Shown: piece by piece, positions 1 to 8,359 of the stretch
Layout of the letters: the number at the start of each line of letters is the position of its first letter
How positions within the stretch are numbered: position 1 is the first letter of the stretch
Assembly: GCF_000010725.1 (NCBI RefSeq)
Contig: NC_013855.1
Span: 496,001-560,000, forward strand
DNA length: 64,000 nucleotides
Origin: Azospirillum sp. B510
GTDB taxonomy: Bacteria > Pseudomonadota > Alphaproteobacteria > Azospirillales > Azospirillaceae
Direction of reading: 5' to 3'
The notes under the pieces: model-generated
What the model saw: only the letters and a program-made list of their open reading frames with translations
The model's database searches: none
What the model was told of the DNA's origin: nothing
Made by a program: the position numbers and the translations under genes

Positions 1-926
1 CCGGCACCATCCGGCTGGACGGGCGCGACATCACGCATGCCAAGGCGAACAGCCGGGGACTGGGCATCGTGTTCCAGAGCTACGCGCTGTTCCCGCACAT
101 GACCGTCTTCGACAATGTCAGCTTCGGCCTGGAGATGCGGCGCGTGCCCAAGGGCGAGCGCAGGCCGCGGGTGGAGGAGGCGCTGTCGCTGGTCCATCTC
201 GCCCCCTATGCCAAGCGCTATCCGCGCGAATTGTCGGGCGGCCAGCGCCAGCGCGTGGCGCTGGCGCGCGCCCTGGTGATCCGCCCGCCGGTGCTGCTGC
301 TGGACGAGCCGCTGTCGAACCTGGACGCCAAGCTGCGCGAGGCGATGCAGTTCGAACTGCGCGAGATCCAGCGCAAGGTCGGCACCACCACCGTCATGGT
401 CACCCATGATCAGGCGGAAGCCTTCTCGATCAGCGACCGCGTCGTGGTGATGGAGGCCGGGCGCATCACCCAGATCGACCAGCCCTATCGCATCTACGAG
501 CATCCGGAGACGGAGTTCATCTCCCGCTTCGTCGGCAAGACCAACCTGCTGCCGGGCAAGGTCGCCAGCGCGACCGGCGCCGGCGCCACGGTGTCGCTGG
601 CCGGCATCGCCGTGCCGGTGGAGACCGCCGGCCTGTCGGTGGGGGACACGGTGACCCTGTGCATCCGGCCGGAGAAGCTGCGCCTGACCGTGCCGTCCAA
701 CGGGCTGCTGACCGGCCGCGTCGCCGACCGCTTCTTCCTGGGCAGCCAATGGCTCTACCACATCGACGGGCCGCTCGGCACGCTGATGGTGGTGACGCCG
801 AACGACGGCTCCGCCCCGGCGGAGCAGGGGGCGCCGGTCGGGCTGGAGTGGTCGCCCTCGGTCGTGCGCGTCCATCGCGGCGCCATGGCGGAGGCGCCCG
901 ATGTGGCGCTGGAGGTGACGGGATGA
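1..926 (+). CDS. ABC transporter ATP-binding protein, polyamine/opine type (5' partial)
   Basis: This is the ATPase subunit of a PotA/UgpC-like importer. The frame is open from the first bases, so the start and the Walker A motif lie upstream of the window. Visible are the Q-loop region (VFQSYALFPHM), the ABC signature LSGGQRQRVALARAL (from about nt 231), Walker B LLLDEP with the D-loop SNLDAKLR, and the H-loop VTHDQAEA. A C-terminal TOBE-like domain follows (about nt 540-900), as is usual for polyamine, iron or sugar ATPases of this class. Its stop overlaps the start of the next permease gene (ATGA), so the two are translationally coupled. The neighbouring oxidase genes suggest a substrate such as an opine, a polyamine-like compound or another secondary amine. 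The exact substrate cannot be read from the sequence. Confidence 0.93.
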   Translation, partial: GTIRLDGRDITHAKANSRGLGIVFQSYALFPHMTVFDNVSFGLEMRRVPKGERRPRVEEALSLVHLAPYAKRYPRELSGGQRQRVALARALVIRPPVLLLDEPLSNLDAKLREAMQFELREIQRKVGTTTVMVTHDQAEAFSISDRVVVMEAGRITQIDQPYRIYEHPETEFISRFVGKTNLLPGKVASATGAGATVSLAGIAVPVETAGLSVGDTVTLCIRPEKLRLTVPSNGLLTGRVADRFFLGSQWLYHIDGPLGTLMVVTPNDGSAPAEQGAPVGLEWSPSVVRVHRGAMAEAPDVALEVTG

Positions 927-1831
927 GTGGCGCCACTTCCGACGCCGCTTCCGGCGTCACGCCCGGTGACGAGACACCCGCGCGCCGTGTCCGGTCCGCC
1001 CCGTTCCTGCTGTCGGCGCCGGCCGCCTTGCTGTTCGCGGCGCTGGTGCTGACCCCGCTGTTCCTGACGGCGCTCCTGTCCTTCAACCAGTTCGACTATG
1101 CGACCGGGCGGACCGGCGGCTTCACGCTGGAGCATTACCTGTCGGTGGTGACCGACGAGTATTATCTGGAAATCTTCCTGCGCACCTTCCGCATCTCCGC
1201 CCTGGCGACCGCCATCTGCGTGGTGATCGGCGTGCCGGAGGCCTACATCCTCAGCCGGATGACCAATCCCTGGCGCTCGGTCTTCCTGCTGGTGATCCTG
1301 GCGCCGCTGCTGGTCTCGGTCGTCGTGCGCGCCTTCGGCTGGAGCATGCTGCTGGGCCCCGAGGGGCCGGTGAACGGGGCGCTGATCGCGCTCGGCATCG
1401 GCCGGATGAAGCTGCTCTACAGCGAGGGCACGGTGATCGTGGCGCTGGTCCACGTGATGTTGCCATTCATGGTGATCCCGGTCTGGACCTCGCTGCAAAA
1501 GCTGGATCCGGCGGTGGAGCAGGCGGCGCTGTCCTTCGGCGCCTCGCGCGCCACGGCCATCGTCCGGGTGGTGGCGCCGCAGATCCTGCCCGGCATCCTG
1601 TCGGGAAGCCTGATCGTCTTCGGCCTCAGCGCCAGCGCCTTCGCCATCCCCGGCCTGCTGGGCGGGCGGCGGCTGAAGATGGTCGCGACCGTGGTCTACG
1701 ACCAGTATCTCAGCGACCTCAACTGGCCGATGGGGGCGGCGGTCGCCGTGATCCTGCTGGCCGCCAACCTGATCATCATGCTGACCTACCACCGCATGGT
1801 GGAAGGCCATTACCGCCGCCGGCTGGGGTGA
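923..1831 (+). CDS. ABC transporter permease, PotB-like
   Basis: This inner-membrane permease has about 302 residues and belongs to the spermidine/putrescine (PotB/PotH) family. The start is the ATG overlapping the ATPase stop (ATGA). After a soluble, polar N-terminus of about 30 residues come six hydrophobic segments. The cytoplasmic EAA loop (EQAALSFGASRATAIVRVV) lies in the second half and couples to the ATPase. A longer in-frame extension upstream to nt 659 is out of phase with the ATPase coding sequence and is rejected. The gene lies second in a seven-gene co-directional cluster and pairs with the PotC-like permease 7 bases downstream. Confidence 0.92.
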   Translation: MSGATSDAASGVTPGDETPARRVRSAPFLLSAPAALLFAALVLTPLFLTALLSFNQFDYATGRTGGFTLEHYLSVVTDEYYLEIFLRTFRISALATAICVVIGVPEAYILSRMTNPWRSVFLLVILAPLLVSVVVRAFGWSMLLGPEGPVNGALIALGIGRMKLLYSEGTVIVALVHVMLPFMVIPVWTSLQKLDPAVEQAALSFGASRATAIVRVVAPQILPGILSGSLIVFGLSASAFAIPGLLGGRRLKMVATVVYDQYLSDLNWPMGAAVAVILLAANLIIMLTYHRMVEGHYRRRLG

Positions 1832-1838
1832 GCACGCC

Positions 1839-2633
1839 ATGACCCGCAACGGACCCGTCGCCCTGTTCTTCCACACGCTGGTCGTCATCTTCATGCTGGC
1901 GCCGCTGGTGATCGTCTGCCTCGTCGCCTTCACGCCGGGAAACACGCTGTCGCTGCCGACCAAGGGTTTTTCCCTGCGCTGGTTCGAGGCGGTGTTCCAT
2001 CACCCGGATTTCGTCCAGTCCTTCTGGAACAGCCTGTGGCTGGCCTTCCTGTCGGCGACTCTGGCGGTCGGGCTGGCGGTTCCGGCCTCGCTCGCCGTCA
2101 CCCGCTGGGAGTTTCCCGGCCGCGGCTTCCTCAACGCGCTGTTCCTGTCGCCGCTGATCATCCCGCATCTGGTGCTGGGCGTCGCCATGCTGCGGCTGTT
2201 CGCCGTCATCGGCGCCGCCGGCAGCTTCGGATGGCTGGTGGCGGCGCACATGGTGATCGTCACGCCCTATGTGATGCGCCTGCTGATCGCCGCCATCTCC
2301 GGCTTTGACCGCAGCGTGGAGCAGGCCGCCCTCTCGCTGGGCGCCAGCGAGGCCACCGTGTTCCGCCGCGTCACCCTGCCGATGATCCTGCCCGGCGTCA
2401 CCGGCGGCTGGCTGATCGCCTTCATCAACAGCTTCGACGAGCTGACCATGTCCATCTTCATCACCTCGCCGTCGACGGTGACGCTGCCGGTGCGGATGTA
2501 CATGTACGCCACCGAGTCCATCGACCCGATGATGGCGGCGGTGTCGGCGCTGATCATCGGCATCACCGCGGTCGCCGTGCTTCTGCTCGACCGCGTCTAT
2601 GGGTTGGACCGCATCCTGGTCGGCCAGCACTGA
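1839..2633 (+). CDS. ABC transporter permease, PotC-like
   Basis: This is the second permease of the polyamine-type importer, 264 residues. It shows about six membrane-spanning stretches beginning near residue 10 and a clear EAA motif (EQAALSLGASEATVFRRVT). A conserved segment (NSFDELTMSIFI) typical of PotC follows. The ATG lies 7 bases after the previous stop. With the preceding permease it would form the heterodimeric membrane channel. Confidence 0.92.
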   Translation: MTRNGPVALFFHTLVVIFMLAPLVIVCLVAFTPGNTLSLPTKGFSLRWFEAVFHHPDFVQSFWNSLWLAFLSATLAVGLAVPASLAVTRWEFPGRGFLNALFLSPLIIPHLVLGVAMLRLFAVIGAAGSFGWLVAAHMVIVTPYVMRLLIAAISGFDRSVEQAALSLGASEATVFRRVTLPMILPGVTGGWLIAFINSFDELTMSIFITSPSTVTLPVRMYMYATESIDPMMAAVSALIIGITAVAVLLLDRVYGLDRILVGQH

Positions 2634-2672
2634 GCTGGTTCCCGGCCGTCCTCTCTTCGGAGACCGTTCATC

Positions 2673-2963
2673 ATGGCTTTGTTGCAGCGTGTGGCCGAAC
2701 AGGGCCGGCGCGTGGTCCGCTTCACCCTCGACGGGCGCCCGGTCGAGGCGCTGGAGGGCGACACCGTCATGACCGCCATGCTCACCAATGGCGAGCGCCT
2801 GCGCCGGACGGAGTTCGCCGACAGCCCGCGCGCCGGATTCTGCATGATGGGCGCCTGCCAGGATTGCTGGGTGCGCACGGAGGAGGGCGAGCGGCTGCGC
2901 GCCTGCGGCACCTTCATCGCCGACGGCATGCGTCTGCTGAGCAATGGGGAGTGGAATTCGTGA
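2673..2963 (+). CDS. (2Fe-2S)-binding small subunit of an opine/D-hydroxyproline-type dehydrogenase
   Basis: The product is a 96-residue ferredoxin-like protein with Cys57, Cys62, Cys65 and Cys78, spaced as in a plant-type 2Fe-2S cluster. It matches the small subunit (HcnA, OoxC, gamma) of the heterotrimeric flavin dehydrogenases that includes hydrogen cyanide synthase, octopine/nopaline oxidase and D-hydroxyproline dehydrogenase. It corresponds to the N-terminal domain of the sarcosine oxidase alpha subunit. Its stop overlaps the GTG start of the next gene (GTGA), which points to a co-translated complex. The subunit would pass electrons from the flavins towards a quinone or other acceptor. 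Confidence 0.88.
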   Translation: MALLQRVAEQGRRVVRFTLDGRPVEALEGDTVMTAMLTNGERLRRTEFADSPRAGFCMMGACQDCWVRTEEGERLRACGTFIADGMRLLSNGEWNS

Positions 2964-4387
2964 GCGAGGTTTTCCCTCCCGTCATCGCCCCCCCCGTGAT
3001 TGTCGGCGCCGGTCCGGCCGGCATCCGGGCGGCGGAACGGCTGGTCGCCGCCGGGCTGCGGCCGGTGGTGGTGGACGAGGCGGCGCGCTGGGGCGGCCAG
3101 ATCTACCGCCAGCCCCCCGACGGTGGTTTTACCCGGCCGAAGGCGGCGCTTTATGGCTTCGAGGCCGGCAAGGCCGACGCTGTCCATCGCGCCATGGCGG
3201 CGATCCGCGACCGCGTCGATTACCGCCCGCGTACGCTGGTGTGGAACTGCGAGGCCGGCGCGCTCGACCTGCTGTGCGACGGGGCGAGCGAGCCTCTGCC
3301 TTTCAGCCATCTGATCCTGGCGACCGGGGCCACCGACCGCGTGCTGCCCTTTCCCGGCTGGACGCTGCCCGGCGTCTTCACGCTCGGCGGCTCGCAGGTG
3401 GCGCTGAAGTTCCAGGGCTGCGCCATCGGCCGGCGGGTCGCCTTCCTCGGCACCGGGCCGCTGCTCTATCTGGTGGCCTACCAATATCTGAAGGCCGGCG
3501 TCGAGGTGGCGGGGGTGTTCGACACCACGCCCTTCGCCGTCCAGGCCCGCGCCACCGCCGGCATGCTGCGCGACCCGGCGACGCTGGCCAAGGGGCTGCT
3601 GTTCGTCGGCTGGCTGCGTGCCCATGGCGTGCCGATCCATAATGGAGTCCGCCCGGTGCGTGCCGAGGGAACGGAACAGGTCGAGGCGCTGGTCTGGCGC
3701 GATGCGGGCGGGCGGGAGCGCCGTGCCCCCTGCGACGCCGTCGCTTTCGGGCTGGGGCTGCGATCGGAGACGCAGTTGGCCGATCTCGCCGGCTGCCGCT
3801 TCCGTTTCGACGAGGCCGACCGGGCGTGGCTGCCGGAGCGCGACGGGGCGGGGCGCGGTTCGGTTCCCGGCGTCTATCTGGCTGGTGACGGCGGCGGCAT
3901 CGCCGGTGCCGATGCGGCGGAGCTGGCGGGAGAGCGGGCGGCGCTGGCCCTGCTGGAGGATCGCGGCCTGCCGGTGGACGCCGCGCGGGTGAAGGAGCTG
4001 GACGGCCGGCTCGCCCGCATCGCCGCCTTCCGCCGGGTTCTGGACGCCGCCTTCCCATTTCCGGCGGACTGGGCCGACGCCATCGCCGACGACACCATGA
4101 TCTGCCGCTGCGAGGGTGTCACCGCCGGCGCCGTGCGCGAGGTCGCCCGCAGCGGACAGGCCGGCGAGATGAACCGCGCCAAGGCGCTGACCCGCGCCGG
4201 CATGGGCCGCTGCCAGGGCCGCATGTGCGGCGCCACCGCGGCGGAACTGCTGTCGCGGACGCTCGGCACCGGTCCTGACGCGGTGGGACGCCTGCGGGCG
4301 CAGCCGCCGATCAAACCGCTTCCCATCGCGACCGTCGTTCCCTCTCCCCGGGGGGGAGAGAGCTCTGACGGACGGGAGGTCGCGTGA
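2960..4387 (+). CDS. FAD/NAD(P)-dependent oxidoreductase, HcnB/OoxA-like large subunit
   Basis: This 475-residue subunit starts at a GTG that overlaps the upstream stop. A dinucleotide-binding motif GAGPAG lies at residues 16-21, a second nucleotide-binding region (AFLGTGPLLYL) near residue 157, and an ATG motif (ILATGATD) in between. The C-terminal part holds four cysteines, Cys382, Cys384, Cys418 and Cys423 (CxC-x33-CxxxxC), the pattern of a BFD-like 2Fe-2S domain found in OoxA and HcnB. The final 25 or so residues are proline-rich and encoded across a palindrome (4342-4360), so the tail may be a run-on rather than conserved protein. The stop overlaps the next start. In this family, a dimer of this subunit with the DAO-like subunit catalyses oxidative cleavage of a C-N bond. 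Confidence 0.87.
   Translation: MSEVFPPVIAPPVIVGAGPAGIRAAERLVAAGLRPVVVDEAARWGGQIYRQPPDGGFTRPKAALYGFEAGKADAVHRAMAAIRDRVDYRPRTLVWNCEAGALDLLCDGASEPLPFSHLILATGATDRVLPFPGWTLPGVFTLGGSQVALKFQGCAIGRRVAFLGTGPLLYLVAYQYLKAGVEVAGVFDTTPFAVQARATAGMLRDPATLAKGLLFVGWLRAHGVPIHNGVRPVRAEGTEQVEALVWRDAGGRERRAPCDAVAFGLGLRSETQLADLAGCRFRFDEADRAWLPERDGAGRGSVPGVYLAGDGGGIAGADAAELAGERAALALLEDRGLPVDAARVKELDGRLARIAAFRRVLDAAFPFPADWADAIADDTMICRCEGVTAGAVREVARSGQAGEMNRAKALTRAGMGRCQGRMCGATAAELLSRTLGTGPDAVGRLRAQPPIKPLPIATVVPSPRGGESSDGREVA
4342..4360. repeat. GC-rich palindrome inside the 3' end of the oxidoreductase gene
   Basis: Inverted arms ctctcccc and ggggagag flank a ggg spacer. The element sits within the last 15 codons of the upstream reading frame. 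Related CT-rich palindromes occur between genes at 15191-15219 and 21315-21337. It looks like a small extragenic palindrome that became translated when the gene was extended to the downstream stop. Confidence 0.6.
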
Positions 4388-5505
4388 TGCGGGACCGGAT
4401 CGAATGCGACGTCGCCATCGTCGGTGGCGGGATCGTCGGTGGCTCGGCGGCGCTGTTCCTGCGGCAGGCCGGTCTCTCGGTCACGCTGCTGGAACGCGAC
4501 TGCTGCGGCGCCAAGGCGAGCGGCGTCAATTTCGGTGGCGTGCGCCGGCAGGGCCGCCCGCTGGAGCAATTGCCGCTGTCGCAGCGGGCCCATGCCATCT
4601 GGGGCCGCCTGCCGGAGCTGCTGGGCACCGACGCCGAATATATCCGCTCCGGCCATCTGAAGCTGGCGCGCAGCGAGCCCGACCTCGCCTCGCTGATCGA
4701 GTACCGCGAGCGCAGCCAGGGTTTCGGCCTGGGGCTGGAGATCATCACCGGCGAGGCGTTCCGCCGGCGCTGGCCGGCGCTGGGCGACCGCGCCATCGGC
4801 GGCTCGCTCTGTCCGGAGGACGGCCACGCCAACCCGCGCCTCGTCTCCCCCGCCTTCGCCCGCGCCGCCGCGAGGGCGGGGGCGGTGGTGCGCGAACGGA
4901 CGCCGGTCGACCGGGTGGAGAGGGACGGCGACCGCTTCGTCCTGGTGAGCGGCGACGCTCTCGAAGTCCGTGCCCGCTTCCTGCTGAACACCGCCGGGGC
5001 GTGGTCCGGGCGGGTGGCGGAAGCCTTCGGCGAGCCGGTGCCGCTGGAATCGCTCCATCCCAACATGGCGGTGACGGAGCCGCTGCCCCGCTTCCTCGAC
5101 GTCAACATCGGGGTGGAGGGCGGCGGCGTCTATGGCCGGCAGGTGCCGCGCGGCAACATGGTGGTCGGCGGCGGGCGTGGCTTCGCGCTCGATGCCGACC
5201 GCGCCCGGCCGCAGCGCGACGCGGTGCTGACCCTGATGCGCGACGCGGCGGAGCTGTTTCCCCAATTGCGCCATGCCCATGTCATCCGCTGCTGGACCGG
5301 GGTGGAGGGCTATACGCCCGACCGCAACCCGATCATCGGTCCCAGCCGCACCACGCCCGGCCTGTTCCACGCCTTCGGCTTCTCCGGTGCCGGATTCCAG
5401 ATAGGCCCCGGCGTCGGCCAGACGCTGGCCGAACTGGTCACCGCCGGCGAAACGGCCATGCCGCTGGAGCCGTTCCGCATCGATCGCTTCGCGGCGCCCG
5501 CTTAA
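4387..5505 (+). CDS. FAD-dependent oxidoreductase, DAO/glycine-oxidase type (HcnC/OoxB-like)
   Basis: This is a 372-residue flavoprotein with an N-terminal FAD-binding motif GGGIVG at residues 13-18 and a C-terminal DAO-family ending (GFSGAGFQIGPGVGQTLAEL). The start is the ATG overlapping the upstream TGA; a GTG one codon earlier is possible. It is the beta subunit of the same heterotrimeric dehydrogenase as the two genes before it and probably carries the substrate-oxidising flavin. Candidate substrates are opines, D-hydroxyproline, glycine and N-alkyl amino acids. The linked polyamine-type importer argues against cyanide production and for catabolism of an imported amine. Confidence 0.88.
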   Translation: MRDRIECDVAIVGGGIVGGSAALFLRQAGLSVTLLERDCCGAKASGVNFGGVRRQGRPLEQLPLSQRAHAIWGRLPELLGTDAEYIRSGHLKLARSEPDLASLIEYRERSQGFGLGLEIITGEAFRRRWPALGDRAIGGSLCPEDGHANPRLVSPAFARAAARAGAVVRERTPVDRVERDGDRFVLVSGDALEVRARFLLNTAGAWSGRVAEAFGEPVPLESLHPNMAVTEPLPRFLDVNIGVEGGGVYGRQVPRGNMVVGGGRGFALDADRARPQRDAVLTLMRDAAELFPQLRHAHVIRCWTGVEGYTPDRNPIIGPSRTTPGLFHAFGFSGAGFQIGPGVGQTLAELVTAGETAMPLEPFRIDRFAAPA

Positions 5506-5549
5506 GACCTCATCCCAGCCTTCTCCCCTTGGCCCATTGGAGGACGTGC

Positions 5550-6608
5550 ATGCCCAGCTTGCGTACCCTGTCGCTCACCGGTCTCGCCACGGTCGCCGTC
5601 GCGGCCGCCGCGCTTTCCACTCCCGCCGCCGCCCAGACCAAGACGGTCTATATCGGCATGAATGGCGGCCCGATGGAGAAGACCTACACCGAGAACGTCT
5701 TCCCCGCCTTCGAGAAGGCGACCGGCATCAAGGTGGTGGTGGTGCCCGGCACCTCGTCCGACATTCTGGCCAAGCTCCAGGCGCAGAAGGACAATCCGCA
5801 GATGCATGTCGTCTTCCTGGACGACGGGCTGATGTATCGCGCCATCGGCATGGGCCTGTGCCAGAAGATGGACAGCTCGCCGGCGCTGAACGACGTCTAT
5901 CCGTCGGCGCGGCTGAAGGGCGACATGGCGGTCGGCGTCAACATGGGCATGACCGGGCTGGCCTACAACAAGGCGATGTTCGACGAGAAGGGCTGGGCGC
6001 CGCCGACCAGCTGGATGGATCTGGCCGACTCCAAATACAAGGGCAAGATCGTCGTCCAGTCCGCCGCCAGTAGCTCCTTCGGCCTGCATGCCTTCCTGAT
6101 GTACAACCGGATCAAGGGCGGTACCGAGGCCAACGTCGATCCCGGCTTCACCACCTGGCGCAAGACCATCGGCCCGAACGTGCTGGAATATATCCCCAGC
6201 TCCGCCAAGATCGCCGAGATGGTGCAGACCGGCGAGGCGGCCATCTTCCCGCTGACCCCGACTGCCGTCGGCAGCCTGAAGGCCAAGGGCATCCCGGTGG
6301 AATACGCCCAGCCCAAGGAGGGCTCGGTCGTGCTGATGGTCGGCGAATGCGTCGTCGCCAAGAACCCGGACAACGAGGCGGCGCAGAAGCTCGCCGCCTA
6401 TCTGCTGGGTCCGGAGGCGCAGCTCGCCGCCCTGCGATATGGCGCGCAGATCCCATCCAACACCAAGGTCACGCCGCCGGCCGAGGTCGCCGACGAGATG
6501 ACCAGGTTCCAGGGCTACATGAAGAGCGCCGTCACGGTGGACTGGGACGTCATCAACGAGAAGCGCCCGGACTGGAACCAGCGCTGGAACAAGGAAATCG
6601 AACGGTAA
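5550..6608 (+). CDS. ABC transporter substrate-binding protein, PotD-like
   Basis: This periplasmic binding protein has 352 residues. A Sec signal peptide covers about residues 1-28 (hydrophobic core, cleavage after an AAA stretch). The mature protein resembles PotD/PotF or iron/phosphonate extracellular solute-binding proteins: it opens with a VYIGMNGGPMEKTY strand-turn segment and ends with a WNQRWNKEIE motif. A ribosome binding site (ggagg) precedes the ATG. The gene lies after the three dehydrogenase genes instead of next to its permeases, so transport and oxidation look like a single transcription unit, which ends at the terminator at 6622-6651. Confidence 0.92.
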   Translation: MPSLRTLSLTGLATVAVAAAALSTPAAAQTKTVYIGMNGGPMEKTYTENVFPAFEKATGIKVVVVPGTSSDILAKLQAQKDNPQMHVVFLDDGLMYRAIGMGLCQKMDSSPALNDVYPSARLKGDMAVGVNMGMTGLAYNKAMFDEKGWAPPTSWMDLADSKYKGKIVVQSAASSSFGLHAFLMYNRIKGGTEANVDPGFTTWRKTIGPNVLEYIPSSAKIAEMVQTGEAAIFPLTPTAVGSLKAKGIPVEYAQPKEGSVVLMVGECVVAKNPDNEAAQKLAAYLLGPEAQLAALRYGAQIPSNTKVTPPAEVADEMTRFQGYMKSAVTVDWDVINEKRPDWNQRWNKEIER

Positions 6609-6621
6609 TCGGGGCACAAAG

Positions 6622-6651
6622 AAGGGGGCGGAAACGCCCCCTTCTCTTGTT
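6622..6651. terminator. Rho-independent terminator between convergent transcription units
   Basis: A 9-bp stem (aagggggcg with cgccccctt) closes a gaaa tetraloop and is followed by a pyrimidine-rich run (ctcttgttcc). It lies between the stop of the binding-protein gene (+) and the stop of the DAHP synthase gene (-). It probably serves both. Confidence 0.8.
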
Positions 6652-6670
6652 CCGGCGCCTTGACCGCCGC

Positions 6671-8062
6671 TTACTCGGCCGCCGCCGCGGCGCGGCGCTG
6701 GGCGTCGCGGGACTGGCGGCCAGCCTTCAGCTTCTCCGACAGCAGGAAGGCCAGTTCCAGCGACTGGCTGGCGTTCAGGCGCGGGTCGCAGGCGGTGTGA
6801 TAGCGCAGCGCCAGATTGTGGTCGGTGATCGCCTGGGCGCCGCCCGTGCACTCCGTCACATCCTGGCCGGTCAACTCGAAATGCACGCCGCCGGCATGGG
6901 TGCCTTCGGCCTGATGCACCTCGAAGAAGCCGCGCGCTTCGGCCAGGACCCGCTCGACCGGGCGGGTCTTGTAGCCGGTGGTCGACTTGATCGTGTTGCC
7001 GTGCATCGGGTCGCAGGACCACACCACCGTGCGGCCTTCGCGCTGCACCTTGCGCAGCAGCGGCGGGAACTTCTCCGCCACCTTGTCGGAGCCCATGCGC
7101 ACGATCAGCGTCAGGCGCCCAGCCTCATTGGTCGGGTTCAGGATGTCGATCAGGCGGATCAGCTCGTCCGGATCGGTGGTCGGGCCGCATTTCAGGCCGA
7201 TCGGGTTCTTCACCCCGCGCAGGAACTCGACATGGGCGCCGTCGGGCTGGCGGGTGCGGTCGCCGATCCACAGCATGTGGGCCGACACGTCGTACCAGTC
7301 GCCGCTGGTGCTGTCGACGCGGGTCAGCGCCTGCTCGAACGGCAGCAGCAGCGCCTCATGGCTGGTGAAGAAGTCGGTCTCGCGAATCTGCGGCGTCGTC
7401 TCCGCCGTGATGCCGCAGGCGGCCATGAAGGCCAGCGTCTCGTCCAGGCGGGTGGCCAGCTCCTGGAAATGCTCGCCGGCCGGCGACTTCTCGACGAAGC
7501 TCAGCGTCCACTGATGGACCTTGTGCAGGTCGGCATAGCCGCCCTGGGCGAAGGCGCGCAGCAGGTTCAGGGTGGCGGCGGCCTGGGTGTAGGCCTGCAT
7601 CATGCGTTCCGGGTCGGGAACGCGGGCGTCGCTGGTGAAGTCGAAGCCGTTGATGATGTCGCCGCGGTAGGAGGGCAGCTCGACGCCGTCGATCGCCTCC
7701 ATGTCGGCGGAGCGCGGCTTGGCGAACTGGCCGGCCATGCGGCCGACCTTGATGACCGGGATCGAGGCGCCGAAGGTCAGCACCACCGCCATCTGGAGCA
7801 GGACGCGGAAGGTGTCGCGGATGTTGTTGGGGTGGAACTCGGCGAAGCTCTCGGCGCAATCGCCGCCCTGTAGCAGGAAGGCGCGGCCGGCGGCGGCCTC
7901 GGCCAGCTTGGCCTTCAGCCGGCGGGCCTCGCCGGCGAAGACGAGCGGCGGATAGGAGGCCAGGCGCTGTTCGACCGCCTCGACCCTGGACTGGTCGGGA
8001 TAGGTCGGCAACTGCTTCGCCGGTTTCGTCCTCCAACTGGCGGGTGTCCAACGCTCGACCAT
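6671..8062 (-). CDS. aroG: 3-deoxy-7-phosphoheptulonate synthase, class II
   Basis: This cytoplasmic enzyme condenses phosphoenolpyruvate and erythrose 4-phosphate, the first step of the shikimate pathway. It has 463 residues from the ATG reading [10 protein letters not shown], preceded by a ggaag ribosome binding site, which is the usual length for the plant/mycobacterial class II family. Recognisable family motifs are [37 protein letters not shown] and [18 protein letters not shown]. The Cys in GGDC and the His/Glu in the last two motifs are the metal ligands of this family. A longer in-frame extension upstream to 8239 is possible but lacks family similarity. The gene is monocistronic here and divergent from the ampG-like gene. 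Confidence 0.95.
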   Translation of the reverse strand: MVERWTPASWRTKPAKQLPTYPDQSRVEAVEQRLASYPPLVFAGEARRLKAKLAEAAAGRAFLLQGGDCAESFAEFHPNNIRDTFRVLLQMAVVLTFGASIPVIKVGRMAGQFAKPRSADMEAIDGVELPSYRGDIINGFDFTSDARVPDPERMMQAYTQAAATLNLLRAFAQGGYADLHKVHQWTLSFVEKSPAGEHFQELATRLDETLAFMAACGITAETTPQIRETDFFTSHEALLLPFEQALTRVDSTSGDWYDVSAHMLWIGDRTRQPDGAHVEFLRGVKNPIGLKCGPTTDPDELIRLIDILNPTNEAGRLTLIVRMGSDKVAEKFPPLLRKVQREGRTVVWSCDPMHGNTIKSTTGYKTRPVERVLAEARGFFEVHQAEGTHAGGVHFELTGQDVTECTGGAQAITDHNLALRYHTACDPRLNASQSLELAFLLSEKLKAGRQSRDAQRRAAAAAE

Positions 8063-8359
8063 GACGCGCCTGCTCTTCCTTGACGATTGCGGAACGGGGG
8101 CCGGGCGAACGACCGGCGGCGAAACCCGTGGGGGGTACTCTATAGCGCGACTCGCGGCAACTTTTCCACAGTTTCGACCCGCCCGCCGGCAATGCCGTGG
8201 CGCGGGCCCGGAACATTGGCCATCCCCAGGTGATTTCAAGCGAAGCGACTTCGCGCCGCCTCCCCGCTATCTTGGCCCCGTATTCGGCCCGCTGGCGGCG
8301 GGCGGCGGCGGCGGCTATACATCGGCGACGATCGACCATGGCCGAGAGGAGCCTCCCCG
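8063..8359. other. Divergent intergenic region between DAHP synthase and the AmpG-like permease
   Basis: About 300 bases hold no credible gene. It should contain the promoters of both flanking genes. The A/T-richer stretch around 8140-8170 is the best candidate location. I could not assign defined -35/-10 boxes or a trp/tyr-type leader peptide. Confidence 0.5.

Noticed and set aside
2673..5505. Hydrogen cyanide synthase (hcnABC)
   Set aside because: The subunit pattern fits, but the same pattern is shared by opine oxidases and D-hydroxyproline dehydrogenases, and the linked importer favours catabolism.
4404..6608. A single 734-codon frame joining the DAO-like region to the binding protein
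   Set aside because: The first 380 codons are out of frame with the conserved flavoprotein; only the part from 5550 with its own ribosome binding site and signal peptide is real.
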